Assembly: GCA_963734275.1 (NCBI GenBank)
Contig: CAVTGO010000005.1
Coordinates: 1 to 64,000 of the forward strand
DNA length: 64,000 nt
DNA from: CAVTGO01 sp963734275
GTDB taxonomy: Bacteria > Actinomycetota > UBA4738 > HRBIN12
Direction: 5' to 3'
A program made the translations under genes and the position numbers. Below the pieces are notes generated by a model. That model did not search any database and was not told where the DNA came from. It saw only the letters and a program-made list of their open reading frames with translations. Position 1 is the stretch's first letter; the number at the start of each line of letters is the position of its first letter. Below, piece by piece: positions 37,395-49,605 of the stretch.

Positions 37395-38586
37395 CTAGCC
37401 GTGGGCCCCGGCCGCCTCCGGCGGCCTGCGGAGGACCTCGGCGGTGGCCGGCGCGCGCTCGCCTCCCACGTGTACGCGCGGACGCGCTCGCGACCGGCGC
37501 GCCACCAGGCCCTCGCGCAGCGCCGCCGTCCGAGAGCAGTCGCTGCGAGGCCCGCGGCGATCTCGCCCGGGTCGTGCGGGTCGACCAGCACGGCGGCGTC
37601 GCCCGCGACCTCGGGCAGCGAGGACGTGGTCGAGGTCAGGACCGGGCACGCCGGCCGCGAACCCCTCGAGCACCGGGAACCCGAACCCCTCGTACAGCGA
37701 CGGGTACGCGAGCACCTCGGCGCCGGCGAGCAGCGCACGCTTGTCGTCCTCGGGGACGTAGCCGGTCATCACGACCCGGCGACGGACGGTCTCGGGCAGC
37801 GCCGCGCGACCGCGACCTCGAGCCGCCCGGCTCTCGCCGGGGATCCAGTTCACGCGTCCGCCGGCGACCACCAGCTGCGCGTCGGTGTCGACGCGTCGGA
37901 ACGCCTCGAGCAGGCCGTGGAGGTTCTTCCGCGGCTCGATCCCGCCGACGAACAGCGCGTACGGGCCCGCTGATCCGGTAGCCGCGCGCGGGCGCGGCTC
38001 GAGCTCGTGCGTGCTCCGGGCGCTCGAACGGCTCGACGCCGTGCGGGATCGCGTGGACGCGCCCGGCGGCGATCTCGTCGACCGTGCGCGGCGAGCAGGT
38101 CCACGCCGCGTCGCCTCGCGACGGGCACGATCACGCCGGCCGCGCGCTTCGGAGCGCGCTCGCGCGAACCGTCGCCGCCACCGCGGTCATGCTGCGGCGC
38201 GGTCTCCGGGCATCGCGCGTACGCGAGGTCGTGCACCACGAGCACCACGCCGCGGCGACGCGGTCGGCGGCGGGACGAAGTTCGTCGCGAGCAGGGCGTC
38301 GAACCGCACCGCCGAGCCACTCGAGCCGCGGCACGCGGAGCCGCCAAGACACCGGCTGGAACACGCGCGCGGGGAACCGCGAGGCGTGCTCGGTCAGGTT
38401 GGGCGCGCCCACGTCTCGAAGAACGCGCGCACGCGAGAACAGGCCCTCGCGCGTGGAGGTACCACGCGACGTACTCGGGCAGCGGGTCGACGACGCGGGA
38501 GGTAGCGGATGATCTGCTGCGGCGTAGTGCCCGACGCCGGTCCGTCGCGGGTCGAGCGCCGGCCGAGCGTCCAAGGCGATCCGCAC
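37395..38586 (-). CDS. GT4 glycosyltransferase of the rhamnose operon (frameshifted)
   Basis: About 390 residues. Starts GTG 38586 (MRIALDARPALDPRRTGVGH), the mannosyl- or rhamnosyltransferase-type N-terminus. Then LTEHASRFPARVFQPVSWRL and, near the C-terminus, MTGYVPEDDKRALLAGAEVL and AYPSLYEGFGFPVLEGFAAG, the EX7E region that binds the sugar nucleotide. Many slips (38510, 38440, 38300, 38200, 38100, 38020, 37960, 37800, 37640). It lies between rmlA and rmlB with gaps under ten bases. It probably adds rhamnose to a wall or capsule glycan. Confidence 0.8.
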
Positions 38587-38590
38587 GCCG

Positions 38591-39667
38591 TCAGTCGACC
38601 TCGACCAGGCTCTGGTCCCCGACCACGAGCCGGTGCACTCCGCCGGTGCCCGAGTGCCGGACCTCGGCGCCGCGACCCGAGGACCGAGCCGGTCACGGTC
38701 CGCACGCCCTCGATCCTCGAGCCCTCCATCGCGATCGAGTCCTGACACGGCGCTGCCGATCACGACGCAGCGACGGCGCCGAGCGCGACGTTCGGGCCGA
38801 CCTCGGCGTCCTCGACGAGCGCGTTCGCGCCGACGATCGCCGGGCCCGACGACCCGCGAGCGCACCACCTTCGCGCCCGGCTCGACGACGACGACGCCCT
38901 CGAGCGCCGAGTCGGCGTCCACCTCGCCCTCGACGCGCGGCTCGAGCACCGACGAGCATCATCCGGTTGGCCTCGAGCAGGTCCTCGGGACGCCCGGTGT
39001 CCTTCCACCAGCCGGTGAGCATCTCGGCGCGGACGGTGCGGCCCTGGTCGACGAGCCACTGGATCGCCTCGGTGATCTCTAGCTCGCCGCGCCAGGAGGG
39101 CTCAGGTGTTCGCAGGCCTCGATGATCGCGTCGTCGAACAGGTACACGCCGACGAGCGCAAGGTCCGACGACGAACTCCGGCGGCTTCTCGACGAGGCGG
39201 ACGACGCGGTCGCCGCTCGAGCTCGACGACGCCGAAGCGCTCGGGCTCGGGGACGCGCGCCAGGAAGATCTGGGCGTCGGGGCGGTGGCGCTCGAACTCG
39301 GCGACGAACCGCGCGATGCCTTCGAGCACGAGGTTGTCGCCGAGGTACATCACGAACGGCTCGCCCGCGACGAAGCCGGCCGCGCCGTCGAGCACCGCGT
39401 GCGCGAGGCCGAGCGGCGCCTCCTGCTCGATGAACGTCGCCCGCAGCCCGAAGGCGCTCCCGTCGCCGACGGCCGCGCGGACCTCGTCGCCGGTCTGGCC
39501 GAGGACGATGCCGACCTCCTGATACCGGCATCGCGGATCGATCGCAGGACGTGGAACAGGATCGGCGTGTTGGCGACGGGGATCAGCTGCTTCGCGCTGG
39601 TGTGGGTGAGGGGCCGCAGGCGGGAGCCCTCGCCCCCCGACAGGACGAGCGCCTTCACGCGGGGCAC
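38591..39667 (-). CDS. rmlA: Glucose-1-phosphate thymidylyltransferase with C-terminal left-handed beta-helix (frameshifted)
   Basis: Makes dTDP-glucose. Starts GTG 39667 (KALVLSGGEGSRLRPLTHTS), with the nucleotidyl signature GGxGxRLxPLT. Then AKQLIPVANTPILFHVLRSI, MYLGDNLVLEGIARFVAEFE, ALVGVYLFDDAIIEACEHL and WWKDTGRPEDLLEANRMMLV. It is the long form: the last 90 residues (VDADSALEGVVVVEPGAKVV, RSRVVGP, IVGANALVEDAEVGPNVALG) are hexapeptide repeats, as in StrD-type RmlA. Slips near 39520, 39210, 39090, 38960, 38850, 38740 and 38680. Its start overlaps the LCP stop. Confidence 0.85.
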
Positions 39668-41082
39668 TCCATGGGCGCCTCGGTCGAGGGCGGCGGGAGC
39701 TCGTAGCTCGGCGTCACGACGACCGCGACATCCTGCCCGGCCGGCAGCGTCCCCTCGGGGGCCGGGACGAGCTCGAGGTTGCGCGAAGTATGCCCTGGAC
39801 GACCTTCGCCTCCGCCTCCTGGCCCTTCTGGTACAGGATCACCGAGCCCGGCACCGGCGAGGTGAACGTCGAGCCCGGGACGATCCCCGGCGTCACGTCG
39901 AACCCGCCGTCGGTGAGCATGCCGAGGATCGACGCGGCCACGGTCTCCGATCGCTTGTCCACGACGACCGTCACGATGTTGGCCGGCGTCGGCGGGACCG
40001 AGCCGAGCTCCGCGCCGAGGTCGCCGAGGGCCTTCGCCGTCCGCGATCCGCTGGAACAGCTCGTCCGCGTCGGGCTGGACGGGCTTCACGATCGACAGGA
40101 ACGTGCCGCCGTCGACGTAGGTGCCGGTCGGCACGCCCGGCACCGAGCGGAAGTCCGCCGCGCCGGTGTTCACGCCCTCGAGCGTGCTCGCCAGGTACGA
40201 CGAGCTCCGCCGGATTGCGCAGGCCCTCGTCGACGACGAGGTTGCCGAGGAGCTCGGGCACCAGCGTGGGCAGGCGCAGGAGCTCGGTCGGCGACAGGAG
40301 CTTGGAGACGACGGCGCGCATGAACTGCTGCTGCCGGCCGATCCGCGCGAAGTCGGGCGCCCGGTCGTCACACGGCTGGTGGCGGGTTCGGACGTACGCG
40401 AGCGCGGTGGTGCCGTCGAAGCGCTGGCACCCGGCCGGGATGTCGAGCCCCGTGAGCTCGTCCTGCATCGGGTACGGCACGCACATGTCGACGCCCTCGA
40501 GCGCGTCGACGAGTCCCTGGAACCCGGCGAGATCGGACGTAGAGCACGTGGTGGATCCGGAGACCGGTGAGGTCGCGCACCGTCCGGGCCACACGCTGGG
40601 CGCCCCCACCCTCGATCCCGCCCTCGAACGCCGAGTTGATCTTGTCCGAACCCCTGGCCCGGGATCTCGACCCACAGGTCGCGGGGGAAGGACAGGAACA
40701 CGGCTTCCTTCTGGTCCGGCTCCGTGTGCACGAGGATGATCGTGTCCGAGCGGTTCTCGCCGCCGATGTCGTCGTCCGTGCCGAACGCGATCAGCTCCTC
40801 AGGCGTGAGCCCCTCGCGCGAATCGCTGCCGAGGAGCAGGTAGTTGCACGCGCGCTCGTCGCAGATGCCCGCGATGTCGGGCTCGACCTCGGCTCCGGTA
40901 CCGCCGCTCGCGCCGACCGAAGGGATCGTGACGATCTTGCTGCGGGTCCAGAAGTAGCCGCCGAGGCCGATCGCGCTCGCGATCATGACCAGGGCGGACA
41001 CGCCGGCGGTGACGGCCAGGAAGGCGCGCCGGACATGCGGATGGCCCGCTGAGGTGGGCTGCAGGGAGGCGTCGTCGGCCAT
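39655..41082 (-). CDS. LytR-CpsA-Psr (LCP) family glycopolymer ligase with LytR_C domain (frameshifted)
   Basis: Attaches lipid-linked wall glycopolymers to peptidoglycan. About 475 residues. Start ATG 41082. One N-terminal membrane helix (RAFLAVTAGVSALVMIASAI). LCP core: CNYLLLGSDSREGLTPEELI, NRSDTIILVHTEPDQKEAVF, LSFPRDLWVEIPG, with the Asp and Arg residues that bind the polyprenyl phosphate. After slips near 40645, 40600, 40535, 40205 and 40045, a C-terminal LytR_C domain reads VTVVVDKRSETVAASILGML and GFDVTPGIVPGSTFTSPVPG. It heads the rhamnose operon, so the polymer is likely rhamnosylated. Divergent from the acyl-CoA synthetase by 49 bases. Confidence 0.85.
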   Translation of the reverse strand: MADDASLQPTSAGHPHVRRAFLAVTAGVSALVMIASAIGLGGYFWTRSKIVTIPSVGASGGTGAEVEPDIAGICDERACNYLLLGSDSREGLTPEELIAFGTDDDIGGENRSDTIILVHTEPDQKEAVFLSFPRDLWVEIPGQGFGQDQLGVRGRDRGWGRPACGPDGARPHRSPDPPRALRPISPGSRDSSTRSRASTCACRTRCRTSSRGSTSRPGASASTAPPRSRTSEPATSRVTTGRPTSRGSAGSSSSCAPSSPSSCRRPSSCACPRWCPSSSATSSSTRACAIRRSSSYLASTLEGVNTGAADFRSVPGVPTGTYVDGGTFLSIVKPVQPDADELFQRIADGEGPRRPRRGARLGPADAGQHRDGRRGQAIGDRGRVDPRHAHRRRVRRDAGDRPGLDVHLAGAGLGDPVPEGPGGGGEGRPGHTSRNLELVPAPEGTLPAGQDVAVVVTPSYELPPPSTEAPMECPA

Positions 41083-41131
41083 AGGCTTCGGGCGGACAGC
41101 GTACCCGGCGGGCTCGCGTCGGGTCGTGGAG

Positions 41132-43090
41132 ATGCCCGTGACGATCGTATGGAGACCCTCGCCCGAGTACGTCGAGCGCGCGAACGTGACGCGCTTCATG
41201 CGGGCGCACGGCATCGGGACCGAGGAGGAGCTCCTCGCCCGGTCGGTCGCCGACGTCGCGTGGTTCTGGGACGCCGTCGTCCGAGATCTGGGCCTCGAGT
41301 TCACCGCGCCGTACGAGCGGGTGCTCGACGACTCGCGGGGCATCGAGTGGTCGACGTGGTTCGGCGGCGGCCGCGTGAACCTCGGATGGAACTGCGTCGG
41401 CCGCTGGGCCGAGCGCAACCCCGAGGCGGTCGCGGTGATCTGGGAGGGCGAGGAGGGCGCGACCTCGAGCACCACCTACGCCGAGCTCGACGTGCGGACC
41501 CGCGCGCTCGCGAGCGGACTGGCTGGCCTCGGCGTCGGGCCGGGCGACGCGGTCGGCATCTTCCTCCCGATGACCCCCGAGGCCGTGGTCTCGGTGATGG
41601 CGTGCGCCTCCCTGGGCGCGGTGTTCCTCCCGATCTTCAGCGGGTTCGGCGCGGACGCGGTCGCCGTGCGGCTGAACGACGCCGGAGCCAAGGTGTTGAT
41701 CACCGCCGACGGATACCCGCGGCGCGGGAAGACGGTCCGCATGAAGGAGGTGGCCGACGAGGCGGTGACCGCGGTCCCCACCCTCGAGCGCGTGGTGGTC
41801 GTCGCGCGCGCCGGGCGCGACGACGTCCCGTGGGCGCAGGGGCGTGACGTCGCGTTCGACGAGCTCGCCGCGAGCGTGCCACACGCCGAAGGGGGCACCC
41901 GCGCGTACGCCGAGCTCGACCCCGAACACCCGCTGTTCGTCGCGTACACGAGTGGAACCACCGGGAGACCGAAGGGCGCCGTCCACGTGCATGGCGGGTT
42001 CCTGGTCAAGATCGCCGAGGAGGTCGCCTACCAGGTCGACCTGCACCCGGACGAGCGTCTGTTCTGGTTCGCCGACCTCGGCTGGATCATGGGCCCGTGG
42101 GAGATCGTGGGCGCCCTCGCGCTCGGTTCCACGGTGGTCCTGTACGACGGCGCGCCGAACCACCCCGGCCCCGACCGGATCTGGGACCTCGTCGAGCGGC
42201 ACGGAATCACGCACCTCGGTGTGTCGCCCACGCTGATCCGCGCGCTGATCCCCGCGGGCGAGGAGCCCGTGGCCCGGCACGACCTGTCGTCGCTGAGGAT
42301 CCTCGCCTCGACGGGCGAGCCGTGGAACCCCGAGCCCTACCGCTGGTTCTCCGACGAGGTCGGCGGCGGCCGCCTCCCCATCATCAACCTTTCGGGCGGG
42401 ACCGAGGTGGGCGCGTGCTTCCTGTCGCCCCACCCGATCTCGCCGCTCAAGCCGTGCTCGTTGCGCGGGCCGGCACTCGGGATGGACATGGCGATCTACC
42501 GAGCCGACGGCTCGGAGGCCGGGCCCGGGGAGGTGGGTGAGCTCGTGTGCCGCCGGCCGTGGCCGAGCATGACCCGCGGGCTCCGCGGCGACCCCGAGCG
42601 GTACCTCGACGCGTACTGGCGGCGATTCCCCGGGGTGTGGTGCCACGGCGACTGGGCGAGCGTGGACGAGGACGGTCACTGGTTCCTGCACGGACGGAGC
42701 GACGACACGCTGAGCGTGGCCGGCAAGCGGCTCGGCCCGGCGGAGGTCGAGGGCGTCCTCACGCTGCACCCCGCGGTCGCGGAGTCCGCCGCGGTCGGGA
42801 TCCCGCACGAGGTCAAGGGCGAGGCGATCTGGTGTTTCGTCGTCGTCAGGCCGGGAGCCGGCGACGACCAGAACCTGCCGACCGCGCTCGCGGACCTGGT
42901 CGCAGAGCACCTCGGCAAGGCCTTCCGGCCCTCGCGGATCCTCCTGGTCCCCGAGCTCCCGCGGACGCGCTCCGCGAAGATCCTGCGGCGGGCGATCCGC
43001 GCGGTGGTCGCCGGGGAGGACCCGGGCGACCTGTCGAGCCTGGAGAACCCCTCGGCGCTCGACGCCGTCCGAGCCGCCGCCGGCCGGTAG
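41132..43090 (+). CDS. Acetyl-CoA synthetase-like AMP-dependent synthetase
   Basis: 652 residues, no frame slips. N-terminal ACAS_N domain (RFMRAHGIGTEEELLARSVA, FWDAVVRDLGLEF), AMP-binding core with YTSGTTGRPKGAVHVHGGF, the adenine motif STGEPWNPEPYRWF, CHGDWASVDEDGHWFLHGRS (A7/A8), and SAKILRRAIRAVVAG with the acetylatable catalytic Lys. It is close to, but not the same as, classical Acs: the tunnel motif reads FWFADLGWIMGPWEIVG. Probable substrate: acetate, propionate or another short acid. Stands alone with its own start and a short downstream gap. Confidence 0.9.
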   Translation: MPVTIVWRPSPEYVERANVTRFMRAHGIGTEEELLARSVADVAWFWDAVVRDLGLEFTAPYERVLDDSRGIEWSTWFGGGRVNLGWNCVGRWAERNPEAVAVIWEGEEGATSSTTYAELDVRTRALASGLAGLGVGPGDAVGIFLPMTPEAVVSVMACASLGAVFLPIFSGFGADAVAVRLNDAGAKVLITADGYPRRGKTVRMKEVADEAVTAVPTLERVVVVARAGRDDVPWAQGRDVAFDELAASVPHAEGGTRAYAELDPEHPLFVAYTSGTTGRPKGAVHVHGGFLVKIAEEVAYQVDLHPDERLFWFADLGWIMGPWEIVGALALGSTVVLYDGAPNHPGPDRIWDLVERHGITHLGVSPTLIRALIPAGEEPVARHDLSSLRILASTGEPWNPEPYRWFSDEVGGGRLPIINLSGGTEVGACFLSPHPISPLKPCSLRGPALGMDMAIYRADGSEAGPGEVGELVCRRPWPSMTRGLRGDPERYLDAYWRRFPGVWCHGDWASVDEDGHWFLHGRSDDTLSVAGKRLGPAEVEGVLTLHPAVAESAAVGIPHEVKGEAIWCFVVVRPGAGDDQNLPTALADLVAEHLGKAFRPSRILLVPELPRTRSAKILRRAIRAVVAGEDPGDLSSLENPSALDAVRAAAGR

Positions 43091-43146
43091 CTCGGCGCCG
43101 CGTTGGGTTTCGCCCTGAGCTCGCCGCGCCGATAGGCTTGGCCCCG

Positions 43147-43959
43147 ATGACGCAGACCGGACCCGTGCAGGTGCTCGCGGTGGGCCTCGACCCCGGCTCG
43201 TTGCCCGACGCCGAGGTCGAGCAGGCCGACGACCTCCTGGGCGCGCTCGCCCACCTCGCCGACGGAGGGATCGAGCTGGTTCTCCTCTCGCTGGACATCC
43301 CCGACCAGGGCGGCGTCGACGCCGTGCGCGCGATCCGCGAACGCGCGCCGGCCGTCCCGGTGATCGCGGTGGGGGGCGCCGGGCAGGACGCGGAGCGCGC
43401 CATCGACGCGGGCGCGAGCGACGTCCTGCCGCCCGATCCCGACCACGAGCTCCTTCGCCGCGCGATCCGCTACGCGACCTCGATGCAGCGGATGGAGGCG
43501 GAGCTGCGGCGCCGGCAGGTGGTGGACGACCACACGGGCCTGTACAACGCGCGCGGGTTCGAGCAGCTCGCGAGCCACCACCTGCACATGGCCGACCGCT
43601 CGCGCCAGCCGGTCGTCCTAGTGTTCGTCCGGCTGGACCAGCTCGAGGACGCCGACGGCGACTCCGACGCCGTCGTCGAGACCGCCGTGGTCCTGCGATC
43701 GGCGGTACGCGACTCGGACGTGATCGCGCGGATCGGGGCCGGGGCCTTCTGCGTCCTGCTGACGGGCGACGCGACCGGCGCCGAGAGCCTGGTCCTGTCG
43801 CGCCTCGTCGAGGCCGTAGCCGTCCGGAACGCGTCGGCGGGAGCCGCGGGGCGGATGTCGCTGTCGGTAGGCGCGGCTTCCTACGACCCGGAGCATCCCG
43901 TCGGCGTGGACGAGCTGATCGCTGAGGCGGACCGGCGGATGGGCGAGACGACCCCGTGA
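43147..43959 (+). CDS. Receiver-GGDEF protein with both active sites degenerate
   Basis: 270 residues. Receiver-like domain (1-115): the phospho-acceptor position reads LVLLSLDIPDQGGV, with Ser where the Asp of DxxLPD is expected. Short linker helix (RYATSMQRMEAELRRRQVV). GGDEF-like domain (about 125-268): DDHTGLYNARGFEQLASHHL keeps the N-terminal motif, but the active loop is ARIGAGAFCVLLTG instead of GGDEF. So it should neither be phosphorylated in the usual way nor make c-di-GMP; it may bind a nucleotide or a partner. Starts ATG 43147, 56 bases after the synthetase. Confidence 0.75.
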   Translation: MTQTGPVQVLAVGLDPGSLPDAEVEQADDLLGALAHLADGGIELVLLSLDIPDQGGVDAVRAIRERAPAVPVIAVGGAGQDAERAIDAGASDVLPPDPDHELLRRAIRYATSMQRMEAELRRRQVVDDHTGLYNARGFEQLASHHLHMADRSRQPVVLVFVRLDQLEDADGDSDAVVETAVVLRSAVRDSDVIARIGAGAFCVLLTGDATGAESLVLSRLVEAVAVRNASAGAAGRMSLSVGAASYDPEHPVGVDELIAEADRRMGETTP

Positions 43960-44025
43960 GCTCGCCCGGCCCGACGATCCGAGGGATGTCGCAGCGCGAA
44001 TCCCCCGGAAGGCACGAGCCGAGGG

Positions 44026-44682
44026 ATGAGCACAGGCACGAGCGGAGGGACGAGCGAGCTGCTGCTGCTCCAGGCACCGGTAGCACCATCGACGCGGGGG
44101 GCTGCCGTGGCGCTTGACCTGTCCGAGGTCCGGGACCGCGAGCTGGTCCTGCGGATCGGGCAGGGCGACGAGGACGCCTTCCGGGGACTCTTCCGCCGCT
44201 ACGCGCCGAGCGCGCTGTCGCTGGCTCGGCGGGTGGTCCGCCAGCCCTTCCTCGCCGACGAGATCGTGCAGGAAGCGTTCCTCGCGGTCTGGCGCAACCC
44301 GGACGGGTACGACGAGGGCCGCGGCTCGGTCAAGGCCTGGCTCATGGGCATGGTCCACCACCGCGCCGTGGACACCGTGCGCCGCGAGGAGTCCCAGCGG
44401 CGGCGCGCCGAGGATCCTCGGAGCGCGGAGATCGTCGTCGTGGAGGACCCGGCCGACCGGGTCGTCGACGAGCTCGGGCTCCCCGAGGAGCGTGAGGCGG
44501 TCCGAGCGGCCCTCGAGGAGCTGCCCGCCGAGCAGCGCCAGGTCATCGAGCTGATGTACTTCGGCGGGCTGTCGCAGTCGAAGATCGCCGAGCAGCTCGA
44601 CCTGCCGCTCGGCACCGTGAAGTCGCGGACGCTGCTCGGCATGCGCCGGCTGCGGACCGCGCTGGTTGGGACGATCCGATGA
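44026..44682 (+). CDS. ECF-type RNA polymerase sigma factor (SigK/RpoE-like)
   Basis: 218 residues from ATG 44026; GTG 44107 is a possible later start because the first 27 residues are Ser/Thr/Gly rich. Region 2: DEDAFRGLFRRYAPSALSLA, DEIVQEAFLAVWRNPDGYDE and VKAWLMGMVHHRAVDTVRRE. Region 4: LEELPAEQRQVIELMYFGGL, SQSKIAEQLDLPLGTVKSRT. Directs polymerase to a stress or envelope regulon. Its last codons overlap the anti-sigma start by four bases, the usual arrangement for a sigma/anti-sigma pair. Confidence 0.9.
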   Translation: MSTGTSGGTSELLLLQAPVAPSTRGAAVALDLSEVRDRELVLRIGQGDEDAFRGLFRRYAPSALSLARRVVRQPFLADEIVQEAFLAVWRNPDGYDEGRGSVKAWLMGMVHHRAVDTVRREESQRRRAEDPRSAEIVVVEDPADRVVDELGLPEEREAVRAALEELPAEQRQVIELMYFGGLSQSKIAEQLDLPLGTVKSRTLLGMRRLRTALVGTIR

Positions 44683-45410
44683 ACGACCACGAGCTGATCG
44701 AGGAGCTGACCTCGGCCAGGGCGCTCGGCGGCTTGGACGCCGAGGACGCGGCCGTGCTCGAGGCGCAGATGGCCTCGCACGGCCCCGAATGTCTCGAGTG
44801 CCGCCGCCTGTCCGACGAGGCCGACGAGGTCGCGGGCCGGCTCGCCTTCGCGCTCGACCCCGTGCCGGTGCCCGATGGCTTCGAGGACCGCGTGGTCGCG
44901 GCGGCGGGGATCGGCGAGCGCGTGCCCCTGCGCCGGGCGCAACCTCGCGAGCTGCAGCGCGCGCGGTCGCGCAGGACCCCGCCCGGGGTGCGTCTGCGGC
45001 CCCTCGTGGCGATCGCCGCCTCGCTCGTGCTGTTCGCCGGCGGGTGGCTCGCGAGCGGCCTGCTCAGCGGCGACGAGGCCGGCGTGCCCTCCGGCGCCCG
45101 GGTCGTGGCGTTCCAGGGCGAGGGTGGGGCCGACCTCTCCGTCGCGTACACGCCGGGCGAGCCGGGCCTGTACCTGCTCGGGTCGGGCCTCGAGGCACCG
45201 CCCGAGGGCATGGTCTACGAGGTCTGGATGATCCAGGGTGGCACGCCGATCCCCGGGACGTGCTTCGCTCCGGCCGAGGACGGCTCGCTGTTCACCTTCG
45301 TCGACGCGGAGCTCGGCTCGACGGACACCATGGCGGTGACCATCGAGCCTGCGACCTGCTCGGACCAACCGACGTCGGACCCGATCCTCACGGCCCCGAT
45401 CACCGCGTAG
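44679..45410 (+). CDS. RskA-like membrane anti-sigma factor
   Basis: 243 residues. N-terminal zinc anti-sigma part with MASHGPECLECRRLSDEADE, the His-x3-Cys-x2-Cys motif at about residues 31-38. Then a basic linker and one membrane helix (VAIAASLVLFAGGWLASGLL, about residue 110-130). The extracellular domain (GMVYEVWMIQGGTPIPGTCF, residues 170-190) is the RskA C-terminal fold that receives the signal. It holds the sigma factor at the membrane until proteolysis. Start overlaps the sigma stop (ATGA). Confidence 0.9.
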   Translation: MNDHELIEELTSARALGGLDAEDAAVLEAQMASHGPECLECRRLSDEADEVAGRLAFALDPVPVPDGFEDRVVAAAGIGERVPLRRAQPRELQRARSRRTPPGVRLRPLVAIAASLVLFAGGWLASGLLSGDEAGVPSGARVVAFQGEGGADLSVAYTPGEPGLYLLGSGLEAPPEGMVYEVWMIQGGTPIPGTCFAPAEDGSLFTFVDAELGSTDTMAVTIEPATCSDQPTSDPILTAPITA

Positions 45411-45425
45411 CCCGCGTTCCGGGCT

Positions 45426-48167
<2,742 letters not shown>

Positions 48168-48180
48168 GATCCCGACACCC

Positions 48181-48756
48181 TCAGATGCGCAGGTGCGACG
48201 GGGGCTGGGTCTCGTCCTCGCGGGGCTCGGCCGCCGCCGCCGCCGTCCTGCGACGGTGCTCCTCGATCGCCTCGCGCTGGGTCAACCGGTGCTCGCGACG
48301 GATCTTCGCCTCCCGTTGACGCCGCACCTGGGCCGCACTCTCCGCGAGGAGCGGCGGGACCGCCCGGGGCTTGCCATCCGCGTCGAGGGCCACGAAGACG
48401 AGGTAGGCGCTGGAGGTGTGCACCCGCTCCCCCGAGACGACGTCCTCGACCTCGACCCGCACGCCGACCTCCATCGAGGTCGTGCCGACGTCGTTCACCG
48501 AGGCCACGGTGGTCACGAGATCGCCGACGTGCACGGCGTGCATGAACGACATCTCGTCCATCGACACCGTCACGCACAAGCCGCCCGCGTGTTTCATCGC
48601 CGCGAGGCCGGCCGCCGTGTCGACGAGCTTCATGACCACGCCACCGTGCACGATCCCGGCGATGTTCGCGTCCGAGATCTCCATCAGCTGGACGAGCGTG
48701 ACCTGCGACTCGGATACCCGCTTGTCCTTCGGCTCGTTCCTCATGCCTCGATTCAT
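48181..48756 (-). CDS. Acyl-CoA thioesterase, hot-dog fold (YciA/BACH type)
   Basis: 191 residues. Single hot-dog domain: LMEISDANIAGIVHGGVVMK holds the catalytic Asp/His segment, then GGLCVTVSMDEMSFMHAVHV and VEVEDVVSGERVHTSSAYLV. A charged helical tail of about 45 residues (REAKIRREHRLTQREAIEEH) follows. Hydrolyses acyl-CoA to the free acid and CoA. 13 bases upstream of aconitase on the same strand. MRNEPKDKRVSES at residue 5 is a possible later start. Confidence 0.85.
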   Translation of the reverse strand: MNRGMRNEPKDKRVSESQVTLVQLMEISDANIAGIVHGGVVMKLVDTAAGLAAMKHAGGLCVTVSMDEMSFMHAVHVGDLVTTVASVNDVGTTSMEVGVRVEVEDVVSGERVHTSSAYLVFVALDADGKPRAVPPLLAESAAQVRRQREAKIRREHRLTQREAIEEHRRRTAAAAAEPREDETQPPSHLRI

Positions 48757-48816
48757 GCCCCGATGCTAGCCGCAGTTCGCCGGTGGTGGCTCGGGCCGCC
48801 GGTAGCATGGCCGGCC

Positions 48817-49605
48817 ATGCGCCGCCTCGGCCTCCCGGTCCTCCTGCTCGCCGTCGCCGCGACGGCCTGCGACGGAGGCTCCGCGACGGATCCCTCCCCG
48901 TCGCCGACGGGGCCCACCGACACGGCCTCGCCCTCGAGCTCCGGATCGCCGTCGGCGAGCCCGCCGGCCTCCCCCTCGCCCACCCCGAGCCCCGAGCCGG
49001 AGCCCGACGTCCGGCTCCCGGCGGACGCCCCCGCGTCGCTCGACGACGGCGTGGTGCGGGCCGCGATCGCCTCTGGCGTCTTCACGCCGCTCGCGCCGCC
49101 GGGCGCGCAGGTGGGTGCGACCGAGGTCGCCGGACCGGCCTCCGACCCGAACGAGCTCGCCTTCACCTGGCGGCGCGGCGAGGATCCCTTCGCATCCGAG
49201 CACGGGTTCGAGATCTGGCGGCGCGCGGGCGACGGGGCCGAGTGGCGCGTGGTCTACGCCTTCACCGACCGCCAACGCACGGGCGTGTTGGGCGTGTCGT
49301 TCCAGACGGCCGACCTCACCGGGGACGCGCTCGTAGACCGGTTGACCCTCGAGGACCTCGGCGGCAGCGGCGCGTGCGGCATCTACCGCGTGGTGTCCTC
49401 GACACCGGACGACGCGGCCGAGGTCTTCTCGCGCCAGGTCTGCGACACGGAGATCTTCGTCTCGGGCGGTTCGCTCACGGTCCGCGAGGCGGTCTACGAG
49501 CCCGACGACCCGCACTGCTGTCCGAGCGCGTTCCGCACCTCCACGCTGGAGTGGGACGGGAGGGCGTTCGTCGAGACCTCGAGCACGGTGGAACCGACGG
49601 GCTAG
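48817..49605 (+). CDS. Lipoprotein of unknown function
   Basis: 262 residues from ATG 48817. Lipobox PVLLLAVAATACDGGS (Cys at about residue 18), then 45 residues of Pro/Ser/Thr linker (SPSPTGPTDTASPSSSGSPS). The rest is a beta-rich domain with SEHGFEIWRRAGDGAEWRVV and RQRTGVLGVSFQTADLTGDA, and four Cys (CGIYR, CDTE, CC in DPHCCPS) that may form disulfides. FG-GAP-like phrasing (DLTGDALVDRLTLE) suggests a metal or surface-binding beta protein. Its stop overlaps the rad50 stop on the other strand by a few bases. Confidence 0.7.
   Translation: MRRLGLPVLLLAVAATACDGGSATDPSPSPTGPTDTASPSSSGSPSASPPASPSPTPSPEPEPDVRLPADAPASLDDGVVRAAIASGVFTPLAPPGAQVGATEVAGPASDPNELAFTWRRGEDPFASEHGFEIWRRAGDGAEWRVVYAFTDRQRTGVLGVSFQTADLTGDALVDRLTLEDLGGSGACGIYRVVSSTPDDAAEVFSRQVCDTEIFVSGGSLTVREAVYEPDDPHCCPSAFRTSTLEWDGRAFVETSSTVEPTG

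Noticed and set aside
40799..44089. A 1096-codon open frame on the minus strand opposite the acyl-CoA synthetase and receiver-GGDEF genes
   Set aside because: The plus-strand proteins match known families end to end; the minus frame is Arg/Pro/His-rich with no recognisable domain, a high-GC shadow.
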